Assembly (NCBI GenBank): GCA_950295325.1
Contig: OX485804.1
Span: 54,548,429-54,612,428, forward strand
DNA from: Polytrichum commune
Taxonomy: Eukaryota > Streptophyta > Polytrichopsida > Polytrichales > Polytrichaceae
Direction: 5' to 3'
DNA: 64,000 nt
The notes under the pieces were generated by a model, which did not search any database, was not told the DNA's origin, and saw only the letters and a program-made list of their open reading frames with translations. The position numbers were made by a program, and so were the translations under genes. This document shows positions 30,664-42,229 of this stretch, piece by piece (positions within the stretch are counted from its first letter, which is position 1; each line of letters begins with the position of its first letter).

Positions 30664-33600
30664 GTAAGTTTGGGTTTAGCGTATTATGCACTAGGCTCAC
30701 ATATACATTTAGGATATTTAAAAGATGGAATTTGATATTGAGTTATGTAATGTGATTCTTAACGACCAACATGTGAAATATTGGAAGTTCTTATTTTGTT
30801 TAAGTTGGTTAGAGGGGAATATAGAACCAAACCCTCTCGGAACCGAGAGGGTCAAAAATTATGCACCACGAATAGGCTATAAGCTAAGCACGAAGTTGTG
30901 CGGGGCCGCCACCTCCCAAACACGGCACATAGGACATAGGCTTTCGGCCCATACCATTTTGGGGTGAGGTACATAGGCCAAAGTATCCCGATTCCTCTAG
31001 CTCCTAGGAACCATCCACCACACCAAGGAACCCTTGAGTCTAACCTAGATTAGTCTTCGGAGGCGCCTCCACTATATGCCGGCCGAAGCAAGGAGGAGGG
31101 CATTCGTGAGAGGTTGGAAGTTCGGGATTCTCAGGTGCATGTCTACTTGTGATATTCTGAATGTTGATTTCTCAAGACTGGAATCTGAAATGTGGATATG
31201 GAGTCCATATAGGTAGTTTTGAATTTGAAAAGTTGATAATATGGTCAACATGGTAGGACAAGGACACCCTCTCGGTTCCGAGAGGGTGGAGAAATGTGGA
31301 TTGTTGAGGCTCATCACTAGAACCAGATTTGTGCTTATTGAGCAAATATATGAAATTCTGATTTTCGAAAGTTCAAAATAAGGTCAGATTAGGAGAAGTG
31401 GGTGCCGAAATGCGGGTGTTGGGTTCTCATGACTAGAATCTGATATGTGAATATCGAGCCAATATAGGTAGTTTTGATTCGAAATTTGGATTATTGAGGC
31501 TCGTCACTAGAATCAAATTTGTGCTTATAGAGCATATATTCGAACTTTTGATTTTCGAAAGTTCAAAAAATGGTCAGATTAGGAGAAGGTTGGTGCCGAA
31601 ATGTGGATGTCGGGTTCTCAAGAGTAGAATCTGAAATGTGGGAATGGAGCTCATATAGGTAGCTTTGAATTTGAAAAATTGATAATATGGTCAATATGGT
31701 ACGACAGGGACACCCTCTCGGTTCCGAGAGGGTGGAGAGATGTGGAAATTTGAGGCTTATGACTAGAATCTGATTTGTGGAAAATGGGACCATATCAGAA
31801 GTTTTGATTTTCAAAAGTTGAAAATCTGGTTAGGATAGTTAGACTGGGACACCCTCTCGGTTCCGAGAGGGTGGAGAGATGTGGAAATTTGAGGCTTATG
31901 ACTAGAATCTGATTTGTGGAAAATGGGACCATATCAGAAGTTTTGATTTTCAAAAGTTGAAAATCTGGTTAGGATAGTTAGACTGGGACACCCTCTCGGT
32001 TCCGAGAGGGTGGAGAAATGTGCACTTTGGAGGCTCATGACTAGAATCGGAAATATGGATTAAGGGCCCATATAGGTAGTTTTGATTTTCATAATGTCAA
32101 AATATGGTCATTATAGTAGGACAGAGACACCCTCTCGGTTCTGAGAGGGTGGAGAAATGTGGAAATTTGAGGCTGATGACTAGAATCTTATTTGTGGATA
32201 ATGGGACCATATAGGTAGTCTTGATTTTCAAAACTAGAAAATCTGGATAAATTAGTTAGACTGGGACACCCTCTCGGTTCCGAGAGGGTGGAGAAATGTG
32301 GACTTTGGAGGCTCATGACTAGAATCTGAAATATGGATTAAGGGCCCATATAGGTAGTTTTGATTTTCATAATGTCAAAATATGGTCATTATAGTAGGAC
32401 AGAGACACCCTCTCGGTTCCGAGAGGGTGGAGAAATGTGGAAATTTGAGGCTGATGACTAGAATCTGATTTGTGGATAATGGGACCATATAGGTAGTTTT
32501 GATTTTCAAAACTAGAAAATATGGTTAGGATAGTTAGACTGGGACACCCTCTCGGTTCCGAGAGGGTGGAGAAATGTGGACTTTGGAGGCTCATGACTAG
32601 AATCTGAAATGTGGATTAAGGGCCCATATAGGTAGTTTTGATTTTCAAAAGTTGAAAATATGGTTAGGATAGTTAGACTGGGACACCCTCTCGGTTCCGA
32701 GAGGGTGGAGAAATGTGGACTTTGGAGGCTCATGACTAGAATTTGAAATGTGGATTAAGGGTCCATATAGGTAGTTTTGATTTTCATAATGTCAAAATAT
32801 GGTCAGTATAGTAGGACAGGGACACCCTCTCGGTTCCGAGAGGGTGGAGAAATGTGGAAATTTGAGGCTTATGACTAGAATATGATTTGTGGATAATGGG
32901 ACCATATAGCTAGTTTTGATTTTCATAAGTTGAAAATCTGGTTAAATTAGTTAGACTGGGACACCCTCTCGGTTCCGAGAGGGTCGAGAAATGTGGACTT
33001 TGGAGGCTCATGACTAGAATCTGAAATATGGATTAAGGGCCCATATAGGTAGTTTTGATTTTCATAAGTCGAAAATATGGTTAGGATAGTTAGACTGGGA
33101 CACCCTCTCGGTTCCGAGAGGGTGGAGAAATGTGGACTTTGGAGGCTCATGACTAGAATCTGAAATGTGGATTAAGGGCCCATATAGGTAGTTTGGATTT
33201 TCATAAGTTGAAAATATGGTTAGGATAGTTAGACTGGGACACCCTCTCGGAACCGAGAGGGTGGAGAAATGTGGAAATTTGAGGCTTATGACTAGAATAT
33301 GATTTGTGGATAATGGGACCATATAGGTAGTTTTGATTTTCAAAAGTTGAAAATCTGGATAAATTAGTTAGACTGGGACACCCTCTCGGTTCCGAGAGGG
33401 TGGAGAAATGTGGACTTTGGAGGCTCATGACTAGAATCTGAAATGTGGATTAAGGGCCCATATAGGTAGTTTTGATTTTCAAAAGTTGAAAATATGGTTA
33501 GGATAGTTAGACTGGGACACCCTCTCGGTTCCGAGAGGGTGGAGAAATGTGGAAATTTGAGGCTGATGACTAGAATCTGATTTGTGGATAATGGGACCAT

Positions 33601-36600
33601 GTAGGTAGTTTTGATTTTCAAAACTAGAAAATCTGGTTAGGATAGTTAGACTGGGACACCTTCTCGGTTCCGAGAGGGTGGAGAAATGTGGACTTTGGAG
33701 GCTCATGACTAGAATCTGAAATGTGGATTAAGGGCCCATATAGGTAGTTTTGATTTTCATAATGTCAAAATATGGTCAGTATAGTAGGACAGGGACACCC
33801 TCTCGGTTCCGAGAGGGTGGAGAAATGTGGAAATTTGAGGCTTATGACGAGAATCTGATTTGTGGATAATGGGACCATATAGGTAGTTTTGATTTTCAAA
33901 AGTTGAAAATCTGGTTAAATTAGTTAGACTGGGACACCCTCTTGGTTCCGAGAGGGTGGAGAAATGTGGACTTTGGAGGCTCATGACTAGAATATGAAAT
34001 GTGGATAAAGGGCCCATATAGGTAGTTTTGATTTTCATAATGTCAAAATATGGTCAGTATAGTAGGACAGGGACACCCTGTCGGTTCCGAGAGGGTGGAG
34101 AAATGTGGAAATTATAGGCTCATGACTTGATTCTGATTTGTGTATATTGGGCCAATATAGGATGTATTTATTTTCATATGGTCAATATATGGTCATTATT
34201 CTAGGACAGGGACACCCTCTCGGTTCCGAGAGGGTGGAAAAATGTGGAAATCTGAGGCCCTTCACTAGAATCTGAAATGTGGATTAAGGGCCCATATAGG
34301 TAGTTTTGATTTTCATAATGTCAAAATATGGTCAGTATAGTAGGACAGGGACACCCTCTGGGTTCCGAGAGGGTGGAGAAATGTGGAAATTATAGGCTCA
34401 TGACTTGATTCTGATTTGTGTATATTGGGCCAATATAGGATGTATTTATTTTCATATGGTCAATATATGGTCATTATACTAGGACAGGGACACCCTCTCG
34501 GTTCCGAGAGGGTGGAGAAATGTGGAAATTTGATGCCCTTCTCTAGAATCTGATTTGTGGATAATGGGACCATATAGGTAGTTTTGATTTTCAAAAGTTG
34601 AAAATCTGGATAAATTAGTTAGAGTGGGACACCCTCTCGGTTCCGAGAGGGTGGAGAAATGTGGACTTTGGAGGCTCATGACTAGAATCTGAAATGTGGA
34701 TTAAGGGCTCATATAGGTAGTTTTGATTTTCATATGGTAAGGTTAGTTAGACTGGGACACCCTCTCGGTTCCGAGAGGGTGGAGAAATGTGGATTTTGGA
34801 GGCTCATGACTAGAATCTGAAATGTGGATTAAGGGCCTATATAGGTAGTTTTGATTTTCATATGGTCAATATATGGTAAGGTTAGTTAGACTGGGACACC
34901 CTCTCCGTTCTGAGAGGGTGGTGAAATGTGGAATTTTTAGGCTCATGACTAGAATCTGATTTGTGGATATTGGGCCAATATAGGATGTATTTTTTTTCAT
35001 ATGGTCAGTATATGGTCATTATAGTAGGAAGGGGACACCTCTCGGTTCGAGAGGGTGGTGAAATGTGGACTTTTTGGGCTCATGGCTAGAATCTGATTTG
35101 TGGATAATGGGCCCATATAGGTAGTTTTGATTTTCAAAAGTTGAATATATGGTAAGGTTAGTTAGACTGGGACACCCTCTCGGAACCGAGAGGGTGGTGA
35201 AATGTGGAAATTTTAGGCTCATGACTAGAATCTGATTATTGGATAATGGGCCAATATAGGATGTATTGATTTTCATATAGTCAAAATATGGTCATTATAG
35301 TAGGAATGGGACACCCTCTCGGTTCCGAGAGGGTGGAGAAATGTGGACTTTTTAGGCTCATGGCTAGAATCTGAAATGTGGATAATGCGCCAATATAGGT
35401 AGTTTTGATTTTCATTAGTTCAGACTATGGTCATTATAGTAGGACATGGTCACCCTCTCGGTTCCAAGAGGGTGGTGAAATGTGGAAATTTTAGGCTCAT
35501 GACTAGAATCTGATTTGTGGATAATGGGCCCATATATTTAGTTTTGAATTAGTTAGACTGCGTGTATGTCCTCTCGGTTCCTAGAGGGGGAGAAATGTGG
35601 AAATTTGAGGCCCAACACTAGAATCTTATATGTGGTTATATAGCCTTTAAAGGTATTTCTGATTTCCGAAAGGTGAAAATATGGTCTGGTTTGTTAGACT
35701 TGGTCACCCTATCGGTTCCGAGAGGCTGGAGAATTGTGGATTTCTAGGCTCATCAGAAGAATCATATATGTGGTTTAAGGTTACTTTAGTAGGACAGGAC
35801 ACCCTATCGGTTCCGAGATGGTGGAGAAATGGTGTTTATATGGGCTCTTCACTCTATTCTTATTTCAGATTTTCGGATTCAATAGGCTGGGTTTGAAGTA
35901 TATGGATTATTTGTATGTGTATGGAGTGCATTCTAAAAGGACTGGGGCATCATCTCGATGTATTTTGTGCATACAGGCATCGCAGGCTTTGGCCCTTACT
36001 GTGGCGCGTGTCCAATACATGGCGGATGGGCATATTCTATTGTCGCCTCGTGAAGATTGCCATAGGGCACTGGATGACATCTCACAGGGAGAGGTGTTTG
36101 ATTCGTTGAAATTCTGTTGTATTTTTGTTTGCCTCTGCTTCTTGTTTGTTTCGTCTTATAGTTTTTTTCTGATGCTTCCCTCCTCTTCTCTTGTAGATTG
36201 ATGTTCCGCTTGTTTCCGACTGCATTCGACCTCTTGATGAGGAGAATCCAGATGAAGCCGAGCTCAAGGTTCGGAGATCGCAGAAGCAAGACTCTAACAC
36301 CGTGATTCAGCGGGTGCGATTCAAGCCTCTTGGGAAGTCTCGTTTCTCTATTCCATTGTGTCGCTTGCGGAGTCTTCCTCTTGTTTGGCCAATCAACGAC
36401 GTTGATGTTTCTCGTTTGGAGAATGAGTTCGTCATGGGATACCGTGATGGTGACCGCGCTTTGTACGTCTCTCTATATATATAACAACCTCGATGAGGTC
36501 CTTCATGTCTCCGATGACGTCAAGTCCTCCTGGAGTCCATTATGGCAAGAGGCCAATGCAGAGTTTGATGCCATTCTCGAAAGAGACCCCGACCTTGCTA

Positions 36601-39600
36601 ACTTTGTTGGCAAAATGTTCTACGTGTGGGAGGGGAACCATCGGTTGACAGATTGGTGGAGGCACATCAACAAGCATCACCCTTTGGACAAAGATTGGCA
36701 TATATGGGCTGATTGTATTTTGGTGGATCCAAGAAATTGCACCGCCCTCTTCCTTAATGCTATGAATGGCATCAACTGGTGAGTTCAACATTTAATGTTG
36801 CTGATATTCTCTTTTGTTTGTTCTCATTTTTCCCTCTAACATTTTGTTTGTTATAGGTCCACGGAGCATGACCATGTTAAAGATAACCTCCCCGCCAAGT
36901 TACTTCGCATTCGCACGTTTGGAAAGATGAGGCTAGAGGAGTTCAAAGACCTCCTTTCCGTTTCGGACTACAAGATGTGTGAGTCCAAGATGGAGAAGAC
37001 TCCTACTTGGTATCCCCTGACATTAGATGTCTTCGTCAAATTCTTATACAAGGTAAAGTTTGTTTAAACTTTCCTTGACTTTCCTTCTCCCATGTTTATG
37101 TGCGTTCCTTATCCTTCTTTGTGTTTGTTTCAGAGAGAGATATCCAACGCGGCTGATACGGCTGCGAGGTTATACCGTGAGGCCACTCCCGAGGCTCTCC
37201 GATCTTCGACAAAAATTTGGGATATTATGTCAAAAGCCCAGGATAGGTTGATCAAAAGCATTCGTTCTCGGAACTTTGAGAAGTTCATTTCCGTTGCCCA
37301 CAAGGACAACGGGGATGATTTCTTCAACGAGGTGTCTCTCTTATCCTTGTGTTTTCATTTATTCTTTCATTCTCATTTACATCATGTCGTGCTTGATATC
37401 TCTTTCTTACTTATCTCTATTCTTACTTCATATCTATGTGGCAGATTGACCGTCATTTCTCCACCTTCCTCGTCCCTGATATGACAATCGAAAAACTTCA
37501 AAAGGTGGCTACCGCACATGTGGATGCCCATTTCAAGGCCAAGTGGCTTCGTTGGTGGAACTCCCCTGCCGATGTCAAGGAAAAGAATAGATTTCCGTCG
37601 TCTCTCCCTCTTAGGGAGAAAGTCCTCGAAAACTGGCTCAACAAAGCTTCTTTCTGGGCGCAGGTGCAATTCTTGTTTTTTTCCTCTTTCTATTATTTGA
37701 AATCTTCATACCAAGGACTAGGAAACCCTCTCGGTTCCGAGAGGGTGGAGAAATGTGGATATCTTAGGCTCAAGACTCTAATCTGAAATGTGGATATTGA
37801 GCCAATATAGGTACTTTAGAATTTCAAAAGTTGAAAACATGGTCATTGTAGAAGGACTAGGACACCCTCTCGGTTCCGAGAGGGTGGAGAAATGTGGAAA
37901 TCTCAGGCTCAAGAATAGATTCTGACTTGTGGATAATGGGCTCATATAGGTAGTTTTGATTTTCAAAAGTTCAAAATATGGTTAGGTTAGTTATTCTGGG
38001 ACACCCTCTCGGTTCCGAGAGGGTGGAGAAATATGGAAATATTAGGCTCATGTCTAGAATCTGATTTTTGGATAATGGGCCCATATAGGTAGTTCTGATT
38101 TTTACAAGTTCAAAATATGGTTAGGTTAGTTAGACTGGGACACCCTCTCGGAAATTAATGGCTCATGACTAAAATCTGGTTTGTGCTTATTTAGCCAATA
38201 TAGGTAATTCTGGTTTTTTAAAAGATGAAAATATGGTGAAAATGCTAGGACAGGGACACCCTCTCGGTTCCGAGAGGGTGGACAAATGTGGAAATTTTAG
38301 GCTCATCACTAGAATCTGATTTGTGGATAATGGGACCATATAGGTAGTTTAGATTTTCAAAAGTTGAAAATATGGTTCGGATAGTTAGACTGGGACACCC
38401 TCTCGTTTCCGAGAGGGTGGAGAAATGTGGAAATTTGAGGCCCTTCACTAGAATCTGATTTGTGGATAATTGGCCCATATAGGTAGTTTTGATTTTTAAA
38501 TGTTTAAAATATGGTCATTATAGTAGGACAGGGACACCCTCTTGGTTCCGAGAGGGTGGACAAATGTGGAAATTTTGTGCTCATGACTAAAATCTGATTT
38601 GTGGAAAATGGGCCCATATAGGTAGTTTTGATTTTCCAAAGTTGAAATTGTGGTTAGGATAGTTAGACAGTGACACCCTCTCGGTTCCGAGAGGGTGGAG
38701 AGGTGTGGAAATTAATGGCTCATGACTAGAATCTGGTTGGTGATTATTTAGCCAATATATGTAATTCTGATTTTCAAAAGTTCAAGTGAAAATAGTAGGA
38801 CAGGGACACCCTCTCGATTCCGAGAGGGTTGAGAAATGTGGAAATCTTAGGCTCGAGAGTAGAATCTGACTTGTGCATATTGAGCCAATATAGGTAATTC
38901 TTATTTTCAGAACTCGAAAATATGGTCATTTTTTATTTTAGTGTTTTCCGGAATTTGGATTTGGGGTTCTCATGACTGGAATCTGATATGTGCTTATGAA
39001 GCCAATATAGGTATTTTTGGTTTTCAAAACTTTAAAATATGGTCAGTCTATTAGGACGGGACACCCTCTCGGTTCCGACCGGGTGGATAAATGTATATAT
39101 TTGAGGCTCAATACTAAAATCTGATTTGTGCTTCTTGAGCCAATAAGGGAATTTCAAGTTTTGATACTAAGGTCATTTTCGTATTAGTGGGTGCCTAGAT
39201 GTGGAATTTGGGTTCTCAAGACTAGAATCTGATATGTGGATATTGAGCCCATATAGGTAATTCTGATTTTCAAAAGTTATGGTCATATAGATAATGGGCC
39301 CATTTAGGTAGTGTTCATTTTGAAAAGTTCAAAATATGGATAGGTAGTTAGACTGGGACACCCTCTCGGTTCCGAGAGGGTGGAGAGATGTGGAAATTAA
39401 TGGCTCATGACTACAATCTGTTTTTGCTTATTTAGCCCATATAGGTAATTCTGATTTTCAAAATTTGAGAAAATGGTCATTATAGTAGGACCGGGACACC
39501 CTCTCGGTTCCGAGAGGGTGGAGAAATGTATGTTTTGAGGCTCAAGACTAGAATATGATTTGTGCTTATTTAGCTAATAAGGGAATTTCAGATTTTGAGA

Positions 39601-42229
39601 ATTTGTCACTGTGGTCATTTTGGGTGACAACTTGAAAATATGGTCTGATTTCCCGGTCCAGTTTTCTAATGTGCATAAGTGATGCTAATATGTGGTGCTA
39701 ATATGTGGTGCTCATATGTGGATTTATTTGGCTATGTAGGTTATTCAGCTAATATGTTTATTTCTTGTTTGGAAATATAGAATGTTTGACTGGGACACCC
39801 TCTCGGTATGAGTGGGACACCCTCTCGGTCTTTTTGTCATGTCTAAGGTTTTTTTTTTATGTGTCTAGAGTCTAAGTTCATGTTTGTAGGTTATTGAGTT
39901 GTTCTTTTCTTACTATTTTCCTTTTCTGTCATAGTTGGAGAAGGGGGTTGAGGCTGAGATTGCTTCATTTGAGAATGTGTGTTCCGTTGAAATCGATTGG
40001 AGTTCTACGGAAGATATTTTTCAACCGGGAGATTATGTTGAGCATTGGAGGCTGATTCTTTGGGACAAGGCATTTTTGGTTTATTTTGACGATAATGGAG
40101 ATCTAAAATTTGTCAAAGGCCTTGATCTCATGGATTTTAGGGACGGCCCCATATCAATCAAACGTGTCGCTTACCGGTAATATTCTAAGTTTTCTTTGAC
40201 TACATGTGGTTTTTGTTTCATTTCCTTTTCCCCACCGTCTTTGTTTCTCATGTTCTTCATTTTTCAGGTTCATTCACCGTGAGCTCGTTGTGAAGAATGC
40301 ATTGCCTTCTTCGTGCTTGCCAACTTTCCTTTTACATTGGCTCGATGCCAACTCCAATCTTTGTGTTTTTACGCCCAATCAAGTTGCCAAGTTTCCGCAG
40401 TCTCACTTGCAAGCTGGGGGATGGTACTTGGATTGTTCTGGAGGATTTGTGCCTGCGGAAGAAAAGCCTCTTCTTACTAGCCTTGTGCGTAGTGCTCCCG
40501 AGGTGAACATTGTCCCGGATGAGGAGCCCGACATCGTTGAGCTTCCTCCTCCACCGCCCAAGGCACCCAAGGCAAAGGGCAGAGGTAAGAATACCGGCAC
40601 TCAATTAACTCGGTCCGCCTCAAAGACCCCCGTTCAGCCACCCACCTTACTACAGAGTCCACCTAGCACTCCCTCCGTTGCTCCATCAGCTGCCCCCTCT
40701 ATCACTCCCTCCGCATGTCGGCCACCAACTGTTGCTACTCCTTCTCACAGTGGCACTTCTCTTCTCTCCTTGCCTCGCAAGAGGAAGGCCGCCCTCTTGG
40801 ATACGAGTGCCACCTCTTCGGATTCACCTACCACGCTTTCCCTCATCGAAAATGTGGACATGGTACAACTCATGCTCGATTGCGACCTTGCAGGAGGTCC
40901 CCTCCCGGCATATACGCGCATCCAACAGTTCATTGCCAAGGTTTGTATGTTTTTTATTGGCATTCATCAAACTCCTTTCCATTTGGTTTACGTTTTTTTT
41001 TCCTTCTTCATTTTTTCTCATGGATTTTTCATTGCAGGCCGGGGAAGGTCGTTCCCGTGTGAACACCTCCTCTACACATCACAAGGGACTGGATTTACTC
41101 TTCGCGGACATTCCCGAAAATTTGCCGGTGCCCAACATCTCCACGGATGTTCCTGATTGGAACAAGCTCCATGACTCTTACTATGACTGTTTTTTTGCTT
41201 TTGCAAAATCTAACCTCTATGATCATGGCGTCCTTGTTATTGTCCATTGTGCGAGTGCAAGTGTTTCTAGGCTTATTTTCGATTGGGCTCACACTTACGA
41301 CTTCTATGTCGCCGAAGATTGGTTCGGTATGGCTGATTTGGACCTCCAATCTCCGGTGGACCCCTCTGGAGTGGTAAGCAACTATCCCTCTCCTAGTCCA
41401 TTTTTGTTTTTTTTTTTCATTTCACTTCTTCCGATTCTTATGGAATCGTTTTCATTTTTTCAGACTCGTAAATTCAGTATCAAGGTTCTTGTTCATGTTA
41501 ACTCCGTTCTGAAAGTGCGACCGGAGGCCGCCAAGGAGTATGGTTACTACCTCCAGCGAGATGGATGGTTGAATGCTTTCACCGATGAGAAGAGCCAGAC
41601 GATGCGCAGTGATGGGATACCCTGGAGAGGTGCTCGCGAGAAGCATCAAGTTTTCTTCTCTATCATTTTTGCTACTCTCACAGATAAGAATGATGTTGTT
41701 ATGGACTGGCATTGTGGTGTAGGTGGTTCAATTACAGCGTGTCGCTCCATTGAGCGGCATATTGTGGCCCTTGAGAGTGACCCAGTGATTTTCAATGCGA
41801 TCCTACTCCCCATGCGTGAAAACCAACCTTCGCAACCCTCCCGCTCAAATGCCCCACCGTCCACCTCTATGTTTGATCCGCCTAAGAAGATGACCAAACA
41901 AGCATTCGGTTTTCTTTGTGCGTAAGTTTTCTTTCTATGTTTTGTCATGTTTGCCTTCTAGTGATTTTCCCATCTTCGTGTGTCATCTTGTTTCTAATCT
42001 TATTGCTTTTTGGTTCAGAGCGCCAAGGGAGAACGCATGTATGAGTTCGAGTCCTTCCAAGACATTTGAGCTCCCTTGCTATGCGGCCGGGCTTGCCAAT
42101 CTTTTGGCGGAAGCTCCGTCTCCACCTCCCAGTCGCATCCGACCTTTCAACAAACTAGTAGAGGAGTATTTAGACGTAGAGGCGGAGGACGGCGAGGATA
42201 GTGATAGACATGGTAGTCCTAGTTTTTGA
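30319..42229 (+). CDS. ParB-like / amino-methyltransferase-like protein, 11 exons
   Basis: Exons: 30319-30663, 35977-36093, 36197-36778, 36857-37052, 37134-37331, 37445-37663, 39935-40176, 40268-40940, 41038-41373, 41464-41921, 42019-42229. All ten introns are GT-AG and the phases join correctly, giving about 1,192 residues. Residues 1-115 carry basic clusters (KKKKRK, KQRRRR; possible nuclear signals) and an acidic Ser/Glu stretch. About 116-350 resemble a ParB/sulfiredoxin fold with GNHR near 301. About 350-720 are not recognised, 720-800 are a Pro/Ser-rich linker, and 860-1080 resemble beta-class amino-methyltransferases. Exon 3 holds a frameshift at a (TA)5 run (36474-36483) that creates a TAA at 36482-36484; every other exon is open. 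The ParB-plus-methylase arrangement is known from bacteria and phages, but introns and nuclear signals make this a eukaryotic gene. It probably belongs to the same transposon as M1. A methyltransferase role is inferred from fold only. Confidence 0.7.
30831..35830 (+). repeat. Intron 1 array: about 33 near-palindromes every ~140 bp
   Basis: Each ~140-bp unit holds arm ACCCTCTCGG, a two-base centre (usually TT) and the inverted arm, followed by GGAGAAATGTGG. The rest of the unit (CATGACTAGAATCTG, CATATAGGTAGTTTTGATTT) is conserved too. Two unit types alternate, GACTTTGGAGGC and GAAATTTGAGGC, so a ~280-bp higher-order period is likely between 31850 and 34760. Sites lie near 30830, 31266, 31709, 31850, 31990 and onward to 35801. 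The array fills intron 1 and contains no gene. Confidence 0.92.
35977..36778 (+). CDS. Exons 2-3: ParB/sulfiredoxin-like region
   Basis: Exon 2 (35977-36093) reads VARVQYMADGHILLSPRED. Exon 3 (36197-36778) reads IQRVRFKPLGKSRFSIPL, a long helical part and FYVWEGNHRLTDWWRHI, ending FLNAMNGINW. A GNHR-type motif after a hydrophobic strand is the phosphate-binding signature of the ParB/Srx fold. The length to the motif is greater than in minimal ParB domains. The (TA)5 frameshift sits between ALYVSL and NNLDEV. Confidence 0.6.
36474..36483 (+). repeat. (TA)5 microsatellite that shifts the exon 3 frame
   Basis: Upstream sequence is open in one frame and downstream sequence in another, and they meet at this dinucleotide run. 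A run of three or six TA units would keep the frame. The total exon length is one base over a multiple of three, which fits loss of one TA unit. Confidence 0.8.
36857..37663 (+). CDS. Exons 4-6 of the ParB/methyltransferase-like gene
   Basis: Exons 36857-37052, 37134-37331 and 37445-37663, separated by introns of 81 and 113 bp. Peptides include LPAKLLRIRTFGKMRLEEF, REISNAADTAARLYREATPE and FSTFLVPDMTIEKLQKV. They look mostly alpha-helical and I do not recognise a family. The helical segments follow the ParB-like region, where bacterial ParB proteins have their helix-turn-helix domain; this is position only, not a motif match. Confidence 0.6.
37725..39830 (+). repeat. Intron 6 array: about 14 more near-palindromes
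   Basis: It has the same unit as in intron 1, with sites near 37728, 37866, 38003, 38144 (half site), 38257, 38398, 38537, 38676, 38811, 39062, 39360, 39499 and two half sites near 39797 and 39818. Spacing is less regular and units are more decayed than in intron 1. It occupies most of the 2,271-bp intron 6 (37664-39934). Confidence 0.9.
39935..40940 (+). CDS. Exons 7-8 of the ParB/methyltransferase-like gene
   Basis: Exons 39935-40176 and 40268-40940. Exon 7 reads WRLILWDKAFLVYFDDNG and KFVKGLDLMDFRDGP, probably a beta-rich domain. Exon 8 continues HRELVVKNALPSSCLPTFLL and HLQAGGWYLDCSGGFVPAEE, then a long Pro/Ser/Thr linker with KAKGRGKN and LPRKRKAALLD (possible second nuclear signal), and ends in a helix before the methyltransferase-like domain. 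Confidence 0.6.
41038..41921 (+). CDS. Exons 9-10: beta-class amino-methyltransferase-like domain
   Basis: Exon 9 (41038-41373) holds GLDLLFADIPENLPVP at the place of catalytic motif IV (DPPY/F/W in active enzymes), followed by YDHGVLVIVHCASASVSRLI. Exon 10 (41464-41921) holds GIPWRGAREKHQVF and then NDVVMDWHCGVGGSITAC with IERHIVALESDP, the place of motif I (D-P-F-x-G-S-G) and the following acidic residue that binds AdoMet. The order IV before I is that of beta-class DNA amino-methyltransferases. Both signatures deviate: DIPE for DPPY, and CGVGGS for FxGSG. Catalysis is therefore doubtful, and a binding role is possible. Confidence 0.6.
42019..42229 (+). CDS. Exon 11, C-terminal tail of the ParB/methyltransferase-like gene
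   Basis: It begins after TTCAG, completes the Ala codon split in phase 2, and ends with TGA at 42227-42229. The peptide is Pro/Ser-rich, then acidic (EYLDVEAEDGEDSD), and probably unstructured. Confidence 0.6.

Noticed and set aside
31072-35276. Many frames of the type MSLQSPHFSTLSEPRGCPSL
   Set aside because: They are the antisense translation of the 140-bp repeat unit. The period is not a multiple needed for a stable protein repeat and stops interrupt it.
30831-39830. CRISPR-like look of the regular palindromic repeats
   Set aside because: Spacing is ~140 bp, the spacers are conserved copies of each other, and the array lies in introns of a spliced plant-type gene. It is a satellite-like array, not a CRISPR.
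30319-42229. Bacterial contamination as the source of the ParB/methyltransferase-like gene
   Set aside because: Ten GT-AG introns with consistent phase, plant-like intron sizes, and a second diverged fragment in the same window argue for a resident eukaryotic gene family.
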